NCBI GenBank assembly: GCA_030490835.1
Contig: CM059971.1
Span: 52,996,012 to 53,060,011 of the forward strand
Source of the DNA: Annona cherimola
Taxonomy: Eukaryota; Streptophyta; Magnoliopsida; Magnoliales; Annonaceae
Length of the DNA: 64,000 nt
Direction of reading: 5' to 3'
The position numbers and the translations under genes are program-made. The notes under the pieces are model-generated. The model was given only the letters and a program-made list of their open reading frames with translations. It did no database searches and was not told where the DNA came from. The first letter of the stretch is position 1, and each line of letters starts with the position of its first letter. Of this stretch, positions 20,417-33,216 are shown piece by piece.

Positions 20417-22117
20417 TGTTGGAAACAATGTTTAAAGCAAAACAAAATTGACCAAAGCATGAGTTTTGATGATTAAGAAAGTTAAAATTGAGTATAAGGT
20501 GATTACTGATGATTTTGCTTAATGATTTAAGGAATGAATTAGCCAAGTCGATATCCAAGTCGACTTGGACTTCGACTGAGGGTGAAGTCAATCCCAAAGT
20601 CGACTCCATATTCGACTCCAAAACAGACCCGTAGCAAAATTCAAAATGGAAAGAAAAGCAGGTGAAGTCGCAGGCCAAGTCGACTCCACTTGCGACTTGG
20701 GTAGCCAAGTCGCAAACGAAGTCGACTCCAACATCGACTTGAGACGGGGAAAACACTCCAGAGCTGATTTTGGGGCACAAAAATGCCGAAGTCGCAGACG
20801 AAGTCGACTCCAGGTGCGACTTGGGTGAAGTCGCAGATGAAGTCGACCCCGAGATCGACTTGAGTTCTTCAATGTCCAAAATACAAACTCAAGCTCATTT
20901 TCAAGATCAACCTGGGATTTTTCAAATCCAAATCAAGGGTATAAGCTCACTATCAACTCAAGTCTCTCAAGTCCAAGGCACAGCTTCGAACGTAGTTGAA
21001 GATGAAGAAGTTCAAGTCATGAAGACTACTATCAAAAGCAACTAAATCAAGTTCTTCAAGGAGTTTTGCAAATATTAGAAGCCATTTCAGAAGTAAATGA
21101 TTCAAGAAGGAAAGCTAAGCAAGCTAGAAGAAATCAAGCAAGGACCAAACAAATTTCAACACAAGAACAGGTCAAGTCGCAACCCAAGTCGACTCCAAGA
21201 TCGACTTGAGGTCAAGTCTGAAACCAAGTCGACCCAATCTCAGACTTGGAACTGAAGTCGCAAACGAAGTCGACTCCAGTTGTGACTTGGGAAGCCAAAT
21301 CGCAGACGAAGTCGACTCCGCCTGCGACTTGGGGAACCAACGTTCGAATTTTTGAACGTTGGAACATTTATTGCGCGCCAACTACTTCTATAACGTTCAA
21401 ATCTTCCCCATTCTATAAATAGACACTCAAGCAAATGAGAAAATATACACTACATTGTCTAAAGAGAGAAAAGAAGTGCAAACAAGAGCTCCCATTTGCT
21501 TTTCTCTAAATTTGAGTGATCTATACATTTTCAAAGTAAGAAAGAGCTTCAAGTTGCAAGTAGCTTCAACGACATACAACCGGTTGCTTTTACAAGTTCT
21601 TCCTCAAGCTCAATCTTGCCTACACAACTCTGTAAAGTGTAGATCTTCCTTATTTTCATTACTCTTTGTTATTGGTCTTGGTTTGAGTGTATTCTAACAA
21701 ACCAAGACGTTGCAAGTAGAGTTGTGATTGGAGTTGAACTCATCACCTACTTATATCAAGTGTACAAGCCTCCTAGAGCTAGAATCTAGAAGAGAGCATA
21801 GGCTCTGTTTGTGTATGCCCCCTAGAGCTGGAATCTAGAAGAGAGCGGAGTCTCTAAGTGTATTCGCGGAATACATAGTGGAACCCAAGTCACAACGGTG
21901 TGTGAGCTTGGAAGAGTGGAGTAGGGAGAGGTTGCCCGAACCACTATAAATCTTGCCTACTGTTTACCTTATTGCCTTCACTATTTCATTGCTCTCTATT
22001 TGTTTTAATCAAGGGGATTAAGCTTTCAAGGGGTTAAGTTTTAATTTACCGAAGAATTTTATAAGAACCCAATTCACCCCTCCCCTCTTGGGTTTTGCCA
22101 TTAACTCGGGACCAATA
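20417..22117 (+). mobile_element. C2 3' LTR (1701 bp)
   Basis: Nearly identical to the 5' LTR along its length. Module clusters are at 20545-20861 (six) and 21174-21330 (four). The TATA box is at 21413-21421. It ends ACCAATA, where the last-but-one base is T instead of C. TSD GATGA follows at 22118-22122. Confidence 0.95.
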
Positions 22118-22520
22118 GATGACTCCTATTGGAATATTATCCCCTGAGAAGTTGGGTTTGAGGCGTTGCCCATTGACTTTGAATGCTCCCGTCTTTTCAC
22201 TCCAGATTTTAACAGCTCCATGAGGAAACTCTTGTAATACTTTGAATGGTCCCGACCACGTTGACTTCAATTTTCCTGGAAGCAATTTAAAATGAGAATT
22301 AAAAAGCAACACCAGGTCATTAGCTTTGATTACCTTCTGCCGGATGTGTTTGTCATGCCAAAAATTTTTCTTTTCGTTGTACATCTTTGAATTTTCATAG
22401 GCATCGAGTTGAATCTCCTCGAGTTCATCAAGCTGTAGTAGGCGCCTTTCTCCTGCAGATTTCAAATCAAAATTCAAAAATTTGATTGCACAGTATGCTT
22501 TGTGCTCCAGCTTTACAGGC
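22118..22520 (-). pseudogene. Integrase C-terminus, Athila/Tat-like, copy 2
   Basis: Minus-strand reading gives LPVKLEHKAYCAIKFLNFD, then [54 protein letters not shown] and FKVNGQRLKPNF. It is the same region as copy 1 but extends about 65 codons further toward the integrase core. It is cut on the right at 22520, where LTR sequence of G1 starts, and on the left by C2. The frame happens to stay open into the C2 LTR, but that extension has no meaning. Confidence 0.85.
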
Positions 22521-24429
22521 AATGGTATTTGTAAATAAATATGGCTTTGAAATGGTTTGTTTAAATGGCTTAAAATGGTTTGTTTAGATGCTTTGAAATG
22601 GTCTATTGAAATATTGTAAGTCTCTTTAAAAGTTGAAATACTTTTAAAATATTTTGTATTGATGTTTTCAAAAGGTTTTAAGGATGATTCACTCAATAAA
22701 TTGATGATATAAAATGATTTGATGATTGTTTTGTTTAAATGATATTCAAAAGATTATGTAAACTCTTCCCTACATAAGAGCGACAAGGATGTTGTATGGA
22801 CAAGGCATATAATGCCGATATAAATGGATGAGAATGTGTTCATATATCCTTTGTTCATAAAAAGCCCATAAATGGAAATAAAAATATTTGTAAGAAAAAT
22901 CCGGTTTTCTCGAAAGCTAAAATGTTTTTGAATTTTTATAATGAGAATTCTAAAATTATTTACCAACAAACAAGCAATATTTTTTGAAAATATTATTTTT
23001 TTCAAATACTGTAAATGTTTTGTAAAATTAATTTACTAAAATGGTTCCAAATTCTTTAAGGGTGGTCATCCTAACATTATGATTTGAAAACGGTTTATGA
23101 AAATATTTTATTTTTAAAATGATTATGCCCAGTTTTCAATTTGGGAAGGGCTCAGTCTGAGGACTGCAATGGATTATCTTATATCAAGTTTTGATTTAAA
23201 AATGGCATGGTCTGAGGACTATGTGGAATTTATGAAATCATGTTAGCATCATAATGCGAGTATAAACGAATGTGCACGAGGATCGTGTACTAGGTCCAAG
23301 GTAGAGGCGGTTGCAAACCAGAGCCCACCTCTACATGTGGCCGAGTCGCTAAGTTCCTGAAATGGGAGTAGGATCATGGACGACCACCTAGCTACCGGCG
23401 ATATCACATGAAAGGTTTCTTTCCTATGGAAGGATGATTACTTGGTAAGTGTCACCTACTATAGGGTTAGAGACATATGTACAATTTTTTTGTTTTAAAA
23501 GCTCCAAAATGGGGACATGAGAATATTTTAGGACATAACAATGTCCACAGAAAATAATGTTTACTTAAAGATATTTCATGACATGACAATGTCCACAGAA
23601 AATAATGTTTATATGATAATATTTTAGGATATAACAATGTCCATAGAAAATAATATTTATATGAAAATATTTTAGGGCATAAAAATGTCTACACAAATAA
23701 AAGGTTTATATGCATTTGTACTGCTTTTGAAAAGCCCAAAATTTGGGATATAAAAAGGTTAATATGAAAATATTTTGGGACATACATTTGTCCTCATGAA
23801 AAATAAAGGAGATTTTAGGGAAGGTTTATATAAAGGTTTACATAAAAGGTTTCTTCCTATTAGTAGTTGATCGCTTTATAAGTATCTTCCATCGAATGAC
23901 AAGAAATGCATTTATATAGAAATAGAAAATGCTTGCTTATTGAGTTTATCACTTAGATTTTGTTTTTCCAACCCCAAACAGGTTCAAGAAGGCTTAAAAG
24001 GAAAAAGGACCTGATAAATTAAAGGAAAGTATGAACTGGTATCCTTTAATGTGTTACCAAATTGTTAGCTATCATGCAAGAATTGATATATTTAGAAAAT
24101 GATTGAATGCTTGTGATAATCATAAAGATATTAGGTCATGAATGCTCATGATGTATGTAAACAAGTTGGTATGTTACAAGTATCTAGTTACTTGTAAAGT
24201 GAATGAATCGATGATTTAAGAATGACATGTATAGTAAATTTCAAGTATATATTGCTTGAAAAATGATGAAGGAAATGGAATGAAAAGGAAAAAAAAATTC
24301 CGCTAAACAAAATGGATAAAAAAAAATCTCGCTGTGTGATCAGGGCAACAATCCTGTTTCACATTTACCAATCGAAAACAATCCCGGACTAAGGCTTAGG
24401 TTGTGACGCCTCGGGTTGGTGGCACCATC
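22521..24429 (+). mobile_element. G1 5' LTR, 5'-truncated
   Basis: Matches 62852-64000 of the 3' LTR from its first base. Sequence before this is integrase of another element, so the first roughly 2.8 kb of the LTR are lost. It contains the 48-bp repeat (23531-23722) and the block GTGTGATCAGGGCAACAATC shared with G2 and, with changes, G3. The end reads GGCACCATC instead of GGCACCACA. Confidence 0.85.
23531..23722 (+). repeat. 48-bp tandem repeat, four units, in G1 LTR
   Basis: Units start at 23531, 23579, 23627 and 23675, a constant 48-bp period. Each begins with a GGACAT-AACA-ATGTCC type inverted repeat or a decayed form. The same repeat begins again at about 63890 in the 3' LTR and reaches the window end. 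Confidence 0.85.
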
Positions 24430-24434
24430 GAGCT

Positions 24435-24590
24435 TGGTATCAAAGTAAGAATTGGTAAATAGGAGTGGAAAGAAAATATTTGATATCACAGAGAGTGATA
24501 TCAGAGTAAGGATTGACAAATAGGTGTGGAAAGAAAAGATATGATACCACAGAGATGGTATCCTAGCAAAGATTGGTAGACAGGCGTAGA
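24435..24590 (+). repeat. PBS-containing tandem repeat with hairpins (G1)
   Basis: Three units of about 61 bp, each with a TGGTATCA.AG-like site followed by A(T)TG(G/A)(T/C)AAATAGG. The first site (24435-24445) is the PBS next to the LTR. Hairpin arms: 24481-24489 with 24495-24503 (9 bp, TGATATCAC/GTGATATCA) and 24543-24549 with 24556-24562 (7 bp, GATACCA/TGGTATC). Confidence 0.85.
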
Positions 24591-25535
24591 GAAAAAAATG
24601 GAAATTGATGAAAGGGATGGATTGAAATTGTAGGATATATAAAATGTATATTGACTTTAGGTTGTATGACACATGTAATGTCTTGTTATGATTATGTTGT
24701 AAGACATAGCAAGTTTGCTATGTTTTGAAAGATATATGGTTCATAAAGGAAACACAATTTTCCACTATGAAAGGGTGACACTAGAAATAAAAAGTAGAGA
24801 AAAGATAAGGAATTAAGGAAAATGTAGATAGATGGTGGATATTTAAGAAAGACAAGTTTCAAATCCACCCCTTATGACTGATAGGATTAGTGATAGAGGA
24901 AGTCGCACTCAAGGCGAGAATGTGGTCGAGGAGCTCTTCTTTGAAGACTAGATGACCATATACTAAGAATTATGAATGACAATGAGCCCATAGGAAATAT
25001 ATAATATGGAAGCAAAAATGATGATACAAGACCCCGGTGAAGGGGCCATAGAGAATGAAAATGAGGATGAAAATGAAAATGCACTAGACTGATTTAGCAC
25101 CAGTACACTCACTAAGGGGTTTACATTGGTACAGCGTAGAAGTAGGCACTATCTAGAAAGAAAAGGATAGATGAAGTTAACAAAAGCCTCTTTCGACTTT
25201 TAAATGATAAATGGATATATTATGTTTTGATATAAAGGTACTTGTGACATACAAATGGAACTGAGTTACACTTGTATAATAAATGTATATGAAAAGAAAG
25301 GATTGTTATAGATCCTTTCTACTAAATATGATTGATTGAATATAATATGTTGATAGGAAAGTGTTACTCAATGAAGATATGAAACTGTTTATAACTATAC
25401 TAAGTATGCATGTGGAATGGAGATAGTTGTTATAAACCCTTCTGCTTAAAGTGATTAATTATATATGTTATAATATATGTTGTGATGAAATGAGAAAGTA
25501 TACTAATATACTTTTTATATATATAGAAAGGAATT
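24591..25535 (+). other. G1 leader between PBS and gag
   Basis: AT-rich leader without a credible ORF. Much of it (about 24680-24990) is homologous to 33840-34140 in G2, including a block reading GGATTAGTGATAGA..(A/G)G..GCACTCAAGG. Confidence 0.7.
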
Positions 25536-28050
25536 ATGCCTATCACAAGAGCAAGAGCTAGGTTAAAAAAAGGAAAAGTTGTAGCAAATGAAGACCCGTG
25601 ATTCAACGAAGTAGGTGAAACCAGTAGCAAGTCTAAGTGGCCAAGACGAGGAGAGCAACTAAACCTAAGGACTTATCAACAGTGAGCAAATGTAAACCTT
25701 GAGTGGAATGTTGAAGGTGGAACCACTATAGGTAACACCACCCAATTAGAATTAATAGCGGAAAAGGTAGCTATAGCTGTAAAGGAAGCTATGCAGTAAG
25801 CTACCTGGGATTGGGTAGCCCAAACGGTAGAAATAATTCAAGGTTTTTGGGAAAAATCCCAACAAGACCAGTTAAGAGGACAGGAAGGAAACAGGCCGAT
25901 GCAGGCCGCACTTTCTAACCTAATACTAGAACCTATAAGAGTTGATGACAATAAGATAGAAACATTAAGTGTTGGTCCTGAGTTAATGACAATTACCCAA
26001 TAGGGGAGGGGTGAATTGGGTATTTAAAATTTTTCAACTTAAACAGAAACTTTACCCCGGATTAATCTAGTCCCCTTTTATGAAGAAACAAATGGAAAGC
26101 AATATAGTGCAGAGAGTAGAAATAAATATCAACAAACAAGATTTTATAGTGGTTCGGGCAACCTTCCCTACTCCACTCTTCCAAGCTCACACCTCTTGTG
26201 ACTTGGATTCCATTATGTATTTCACAAATACAACTAGAGCCACTGCTCTCTTCTAGATTCCAGTTCTAGGGGGCATCAACAATTCACAGCACAAGTAGGT
26301 GACGAGTTCCACTCCAATCACATACTACTTTGCTTACACTTGATCTTAGTTACCCAAACTAAATCAAGTTCAATACAACAAAAAATAACAAAAGAGAGTT
26401 TCTACACATTACTGTTATGTAGAGGCAGATTTGGCGCAGAGAAGAACTTGTAACATAAGCTTAATGATTCAGCAAGGCAGCTCTTGGCAGTTTGAAAGCG
26501 GAGTTCTTCTTCTATATGATGGCTTGATCACTTAATGCTCTTAGAGATGGGAGTTATGCTCATTCAATAATTTCTCAGCTACCCTCCTCGTTCATATTGA
26601 ATGTCTTATATAATTTGCGAGGGAATCCGAACGTTTGGAGGTAGTTGGGTCGCATTTAATGCGCCAACATTCGAAAATTTTCCGACCGTTGCGACCCAAG
26701 TCGTAGGTGGAGTCGACTTCGGGTGCGACTTTGCCTGGTCGTAGCTTCTTCAAGTTTCAGTATGGGTCGACTTGGTCCTCGACTTGACCCAAGTCGCAGG
26801 TGAAACCGACTTCGGGTGCGACTTCACTTCTTCAGCTTGCTAGTTGAACTTGAAATCTCCAAAGATGACTTTGATCACTTGATTTTCTTCATGTTGATTA
26901 TTCTCCCTTGATTTATATATCTTTGGAACACTGTATGATTATTTACATAGAAAACCTTGGATTCCTTTTCTTGAGTTCTTGAGTACTTGAATCTTGGAAT
27001 GCATGGAAGATGTCTGAGTAAGTGTTCATGATCCAACATGATGGAATCATGCAACTCTAATTGCTTTGATTCTCCATTTGATCTTCATTTGAGTGTTTGA
27101 GTTGTCTTGATCTTCATCTCCACTCAAATCTGTCATTGAATTAACTCGTTCAGCAATTTCCGCATTGAAGTCGAAGCTGGAGTCGACTTGGTCTGCGACT
27201 TCACCCAAGTCGCATGCGGAGTCGACTTGGGATGCGACTTCGGCAGCTCTCATCCCCGATTTCAACTCTAGATGAAAATGAGGCCTCGAAGTCGAAGCTG
27301 CAGTCGACTTGGTCTGCGACTTCACTCAAGTCGCATGCGGAGTCGACTTCATTTGCGACTTCGGTAGCTTGGTTCCCCGTTTTCAACTCTGGACGAAAAT
27401 GACGAGCTGAAGTCACTACTAGAGTCGACTTGGGGATCGACTTGGCCTAAGTCGATGCCTAAGTCGACTTGGAAATCGACTTGACTTTCCATGCTTCATA
27501 TTTTTCATTTTTATAACCTTCAATCATCTTTACAAACATGTTAGTAACCAACACTTACTCAAATTGGTTTGTTAATCATCGAAACATAAACTTGGTTTAT
27601 TTTCCACATGTTTCCAACATTAAGGACCCAAAAATTACAACAAGGGCAAGAACCATATAATCCTAGCATCAAGGAGCAGGATGCAGGAAAGGGAAGAAGT
27701 AACATAAGAGAAAGGAAATCAAGTTTTCACATAATAGGTGCCCCAATTTGTGAAAATTGTCACAAATGTCGCTTAGGAGAATGTTTAAGGGGTTTAATCG
27801 ATGTTACAAATGTAGTCAAATTGTCCATGTGGCGAGAAATTGTCAAGTTACTGAGGTAAGGGAGATAAAGTTCAATTGTGACCAAGTAGGACATATTGCT
27901 TCAAAATGTCTGAACAAGACACAGAGAACACCAGAACAAGGGAGATTAGCTCAAGAAAGGAACATTGCAACTGCCAATCGACAGGGAAGCTTTACACATT
28001 TAGTTCAGATGCATGCATTGACTCATGATGAGTCATGAAAATAGGAGGAA
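25536..28050 (+). pseudogene. G1 gag, broken and split by a solo LTR
   Basis: Starts ATG 25536 with MPITRARARLKKGK. In-frame stops: TGA after residue 21, a second TGA after QQ (about 25681) and a TAA in the segment KEAMQ (about 25797). A copia solo LTR splits the gene after 25969. On the far side the CCHC-type knuckles are still readable, with CENCHKCRLGECL, then CYKCSQIVHVARNC and NCDQVGHIASKC in shifted frames. The same layout, better kept, is seen in G2 at 32990-33216. The central gag domain is largely absent, so the gene was shortened before it decayed. Confidence 0.8.
25970..27619 (-). mobile_element. Solo copia LTR in G1 gag
   Basis: A 1650-bp LTR in minus orientation, TGTTGGTCC ... 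TTTCCAACA. TSD TTAAG is at 25965-25969 and 27620-27624. It has no internal region, so it is a recombination product. It carries three modules at 26698-26824 and six at 27168-27482. Confidence 0.95.
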
Positions 28051-28079
28051 AGGAAGGTTACAAGTATGATTTACATTTT

Positions 28080-28131
28080 AAGAAAATTCGATAGTAATGT
28101 CATTTGATTATGGTTCTACTTAGTCATTTAT
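28080..28131 (+). pseudogene. G1 protease stub, left part
   Basis: Reads VMSFDYGST then a stop and SFI, a decayed copy of the retropepsin DSGSTxSFI motif with Ser changed to Tyr. It is cut by G2 at 28131 and continues in frame after 49446. Confidence 0.65.
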
Positions 28132-31100
28132 TGTGGAATCCCAAATTTTAGGACCATGTATGAAACCCTAAGGTCATGAACCCTAGGTAATGTATAGATT
28201 TTTTTAAAATATATGATTTTGTAATATATGGAGTTGAAGGATCAAATAATTAATTTAATAAATAATAATCATGTGATTAAGATAAAGTGATAAGTTAATC
28301 ACTTTGGATTAACTTAATCACAAAAGATGAAAAAGGAATCTTCTCACAATAGGACAAAATAGGAGTTGAGACAAAAAGGAAACTTAATTGAAGCCTACAA
28401 AGGTTATATTTGAAATTTATAAGAAAATGAAGGGTAATTTATGATTTCATAAGGATTGGATATGAAAATGAAATTTTATAAATTTTTTGGGAAGGAATTT
28501 CAAAATTCCGAATAGTACCAAATGAAATTGTTTAAATTTACGGACCTTACGGAAAAATAAAAATAAATGAAAATATTTTGGCCAATTAGGGGTCCTAACT
28601 AAGGGCTTATATTCATCCATACTATTTTCATTAGATCTAAGCATGTATAATTCGCATGGACAAGAACATTTAATAGAAAATACTAAATTATGTGCTCTTT
28701 AATCTAGACGGAATAGATTATAAAAAATAATTTACTTCTAGTGGATATTTATTATTTTTGCATAATTAATTAGTTAATTAATATCTTGATGTATATAAGG
28801 TTTTTTGAGATGAAACTTTTGGAGCAAGCCTATTTTAATATACCCTACATAATGAATGGATTAAATTTTGAAAAACATGTCTATAAGTTTTTAAAATAAA
28901 TTTTATTCCAAAATACGATTTTAATTAAATTAAAATATGTACTTCGCTCCAAGTGAGGTGAAATTTTATGGGTGGGCCTATTTTAACATGCCCAATTTAA
29001 TGAAGGAATTAAATTTTGGAAAACATATTTCTAAATTTTTAAAAAAGAGATTTTTATCCAAATATGAATTAGTTAATTAAAATAAAATAGAGATTTTTTT
29101 TTCAAAATTATAAAAGGTACATTTTGTGAGAAATTGTATATATATTAATAAGAAAAATTTTCATAATATATAAGTGTGAATATAGGCAGTTATGAATTAA
29201 TTAATTAATAATGGAATTTTCCATTAAAAAAAAAACGTAAACAACGTTGCAGCCGGTGCAGGTAATTTCATGGATGCTAAGCCAATGCATGAATACATGC
29301 AATGAGGTTGTAACAGCTAAGTCTAATACATGGTGCATAACGTGTCTAATGGATGGATAATATGAGTAGCTATAAATGGACGTGGCAAGATATATAAGCA
29401 GGGACGGAATGGATGATCTAGATGAAGCGGTGAGGCCAGGATCAACGGTCTCTGATTTAACAGTCATTTTGCTAATTAAAAATCCTAAGCTTTATCAGCA
29501 TCACAAGTGTCAGATAGGTATAGCTTTCAGAAAACTATAAATAGTACAGGCCATATACATATTTCTCATTGAAATCTAACAAAGGAGAAGAGTGGACGAT
29601 CCAAAATAAAAGGATGGGCAGCAGCATTTTTCTTTTGAGGAAAAGCTAGAAGGACGCTCCAAGGGCAGGTGCTGTTTAATCCTTTTCTTGCATTTCTAAT
29701 TGAATTATATATTTAATTTTGGAATGGATGTACCGTTCCAAACAGATTTTTACTACTTTATAATCATGTTTAAAATATGATTTATGAATAATGAAAAGAT
29801 GGGTAAGGATTAATGTTATTAAAATAATTCAGCGTTAAACTAATTTAGGGATATTTTCATGATTTATTTGATAAATCTAAGTTAATCTTGATTTATTGCT
29901 TCAAATCTGGAGGTTATGTGATGTTAGAAACAAAAATATAAACGAGATAGTAAACGAAAGATTTTTTACATGAAACTTTTTGTACAAGCTAATTATATTA
30001 TTATTAAAGAAATAATAATTTTTCAGATTAAAATATTAAGCAGGTTGAAAATTAAAAATACAAGAAGATTAACTTAAATAGGGTAAAACGGGTGACAGGG
30101 TCATCTATAGTAAATGATTTTTAAAAATTTTAGTAGATATATTTTTGATCTGAAATGTTGACATGATGTATAAGATATCATTATTATTACTCAACAAAAG
30201 TCAAAAATGATTTTTGGATGACATAAGTATGGTTTAAAATTAACGTGAGTAAGGCTGCTCCTGATTGCACAACACTGACCAGCATAGTAAAAATGCCAAA
30301 ATAAATATATAAGATTAATATTTCTTGCTGAAATTTTTATGAGAGTTACTTAATATAGTTATGGATGTATGATAGAAATTTCAGAGTTAAATACCCTGAT
30401 TTGATTATAAATAAATATTAAAATAAATCAGTACGTCTGATTTCAGCAAATGTGGACAGTTTGAGAAATAATCAAAACGAAATATTAAAACTAAGTGGAA
30501 ATGATCTAAATTCATATATATGTTAGGTAAGAGTGTAATAAAGGATTAAGGAAAGAAAGGATGATTAATTGATGATATTATATGCATATGGAAATAATGG
30601 ATAAATAAGAAGATGGAACATAGTGAAAATAAGAAGAGAAGGGCTGTTTTGGAATTTAATAATAAGTTCCAGAAATTGTAAATGGAATTTATTTTCATTA
30701 TAATGTGTAAACAAGGTTTACAAAAAAGGTACAAATTTATGATCACTAAGTAAGTGATTAAGTACCTAAGATATGATTTTAGAAAATATAAATGAGGGTA
30801 AAATGTAATATATAGGGCTATTTGAGGAAAATTACAAAAATCATAAAAAATATAGACCCAAATTATAAGCCCTTACCCTTAATCAAATATCTTGAGAGAT
30901 TTTCTCAAATAATATGTCAATTATAGGAAATATATGCTAAATATAAAATGCTAAAATCCAAGATGTTGGATTTAGCTAAGTGTTACAAATCCTAAGTAGG
31001 ATTTGGAAAATTAACCCTTAAATAATAATGTCAAAATAAATGGAATGGTTAGACCTTGAAACAAGTTCAACCAAATGAGGATAAGAGTGGTTGGTATTAG

Positions 31101-32461
31101 CCAAATATGTAAATGTGGTTAGAAGATAATTATATTGAATTTATGGAAAAAGGAAGATAAACGGCTTATTTGAATTGGTGACATCAAATGACGTAGGAAG
31201 TTCATAAGCAATTGCCCTGAGAAGTTGACTAAAGGAAAGAAAACAAGTGTTAAAGATGGAATTGATAAGTGAGAGATGGTAAACATAAGTGAATTGAAAC
31301 AGGGTGATGACACTATTGAACTAAAGGTAGAAATGGGTCAAAGTTGATATGAAACAGACATGGGTTAGAAAATCCTAAGATAGATTCATAGTTATAGTAG
31401 AAATGTGCAAGCATGGGATATTATGTTTATATGAGAAAAAATGGTCTTTTTCATTTGTTTAGGAAAAGAAAAGGAAAAAGTGGAAGGTACAAGTTGACTA
31501 CGCAGGTAAGCAAGTTACATGCTTTCTAAAATATTTCTAAATGTTTGCAAATTATTTGCTCACATGATTTATAAAATATATTTAAGGATGGTCATTCCTA
31601 TAATGCTTTACATGAAATGATTGCTAACTACTTGTTAACTGCTTTTATGAAAAGTTTATGATTTATAAATGTTATGCCAGCATGTGAATGTGAATGATCA
31701 TGGTGCACGAGGATTAGGCTACGAGAGAGGTGTAATTGGACCGGTTGTCCTCCTCTAGCGTGACCGAGTCGCTAATATAGGCTGAGGCCGGCGGTGACCT
31801 CCCTGAAATGGGAGCAGGATTAAGTAGTGGACACCTAGCTAGCGATCCATTTGGAAAAATATCATATATGCATTGAATGCATTTGCATTTTCATATTATG
31901 CACAAAAAGGAAATGGAAAATATTTACTTACAAAAGGAAATGACTTGCTTACTGAGTATTAGTACTCACGTGTTGTTTTCAAAAATTTAGTCAGGAAAAT
32001 GGAGATGACCCATGGAGAAGGACATGTATAAAAAGAATGTCAAGATGTTTACATTCCTTTGCATGTGTGAAAAGAAGAAGATGAATTTATAGTATGATCA
32101 ATGTTATGTTGAATGTTGATGAAAACAATTAAGTTGAGGTAGTACAACCTGTATGGAATATGTGAGAAAATGCGGAATTATATGTAAATGATGTATATGA
32201 TGATTTTTCTATAAAGACAATCGTTATGACTCTGATAATGTATCGACAACAATTAAGACTACGAAATGGGTAATGTTTTCTAAGTTGGATGAATAAAAAT
32301 GTTTATTTATGCATTGATGTTGTACATATATGTATAGATGATATACACGTATATAAAAAAAAATCTGCCGTGTGATCAGGGCAACAATCCTGAGTCATGT
32401 TTACCAACCCTTTTCAACCCCAAAGTAAGGACTATGTGGAGCTCGGGTCGGGGGCACCACA
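28132..32461 (+). mobile_element. G2 5' LTR (4330 bp)
   Basis: Starts TGTGGAATCCC and ends GGCACCACA. TATA element CTATAAATA is at 29535-29543. No coding sequence is visible. A segment of about 190 bp (roughly 30345-30537) is absent from the 3' LTR. Near 31690-31850 it has the GC-richer block with CCGAGTCGCTAA and CTGAAATGGGAGCAGGAT, also found in G1. Confidence 0.93.
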
Positions 32462-32466
32462 GAGGG

Positions 32467-32478
32467 TGATATCAGAGC
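32467..32478 (+). promoter_or_regulatory. G2 PBS
   Basis: TGATATCAGAGC, five bases after the LTR end; one change from the initiator tRNA-Met site TGGTATCAGAGC. Confidence 0.85.
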
Positions 32479-32602
32479 AAAGGTTGTTAAAATGGCAAGA
32501 AAGGAAGGAAATGATCAAACTAAGTTACATGAATTCATGATTTTGATCAATTGATTTATTATTGATGATTTATATGTAGATGACAAACAAAGAAAGGACC
32601 CG

Positions 32603-33216
32603 ATGGAGGAAATTGTCGATCAAACCAGGGGTGAGACTAGTAAGAGAATAAGTAGGGCGGAATCAGAGGAACAATCCTCAAGAACCCACCAAAGACAAGA
32701 AGATAGTTTTAGACTTCCAGCAGAGGTCAATATAGGAGAAAGGGTAGCTATAGTCGTAGAAAAGGCTATGCAACAGTGGACAGTCCAGGCTACTGGGATA
32801 CTACGAGACTTGTGGAACCAGCAGGCCCCATTGCTAAAAAGGACTATGCCTCTAGCTTCGAGAGGGCTAGGGCATTAGAGATGGAATTAACGAGGACTCA
32901 AGAGCTTAGGCAAGCTCAGAAACCTTTCTTTAGAGCCTCTCAGGGAAATAAGGCTAATAAAGGAAAGAAAAGAAGGGCAACTACCCGGAAAAATAGGGTC
33001 GGTAACAGGACAAGGAGTACCCCCACTTGCAAGACCTGCCACAAGCACCACTCTGGCGAATGTTTACAAGGTTCGGGAAAATGTTACAAGTGTGGCTAAA
33101 CGGGTCACATAGCTCGGGATTGTGGAACTGGTAAAGCAAAGATAGTAAAGTGCTACATCTGTGACCAAGCTGGGCACATTTCACCCAAGTACCTTTTAGC
33201 CTTAGGAGATTCCTAG
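32603..33216 (+). pseudogene. G2 gag, shortened and broken
   Basis: An N-terminal segment (about 32603-32855) has EKAMQQWTVQATGILRDLWNQQ, comparable with KEAMQ.ATWDWVAQ in G1. The C-terminal segment in another frame (about 32850-33216) has SFERARALEMELTRTQ, a Lys/Arg-rich stretch and knuckles CKTCHKHHSGEC, CYKCG-stop-TGHIARDC and CYICDQAGHISPKY. The stop falls where C1-type or chromovirus knuckles have Gln (CAA to TAA). The usual central gag domain between the two segments is missing. No protease, RT or integrase follows. Confidence 0.8.

Larger units (their letters stand above)
11272..22117 (+). mobile_element. Copia element C2 (SIRE/Sirevirus type), LTR to LTR
   Basis: A 10,846-bp element in order: 5' LTR, PBS, gag, pol, a palindrome array, a pyrimidine-rich leader, a third ORF, two polypurine tracts and 3' LTR. 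It is flanked by TSD GATGA and lies in an Athila/Tat-like remnant. The two LTRs (1697 and 1701 bp) are very similar by eye. Gag-pol has at least four stops and two frameshifts, while the third ORF is intact. The 3' terminus reads TA instead of CA, one C-to-T change. Confidence 0.96.

Noticed and set aside
22046..22117. Extension of the integrase-like frame into the C2 LTR
   Set aside because: The frame crosses the TSD and LTR boundary by chance; the C2 insertion at 22117/22118 defines the true end.
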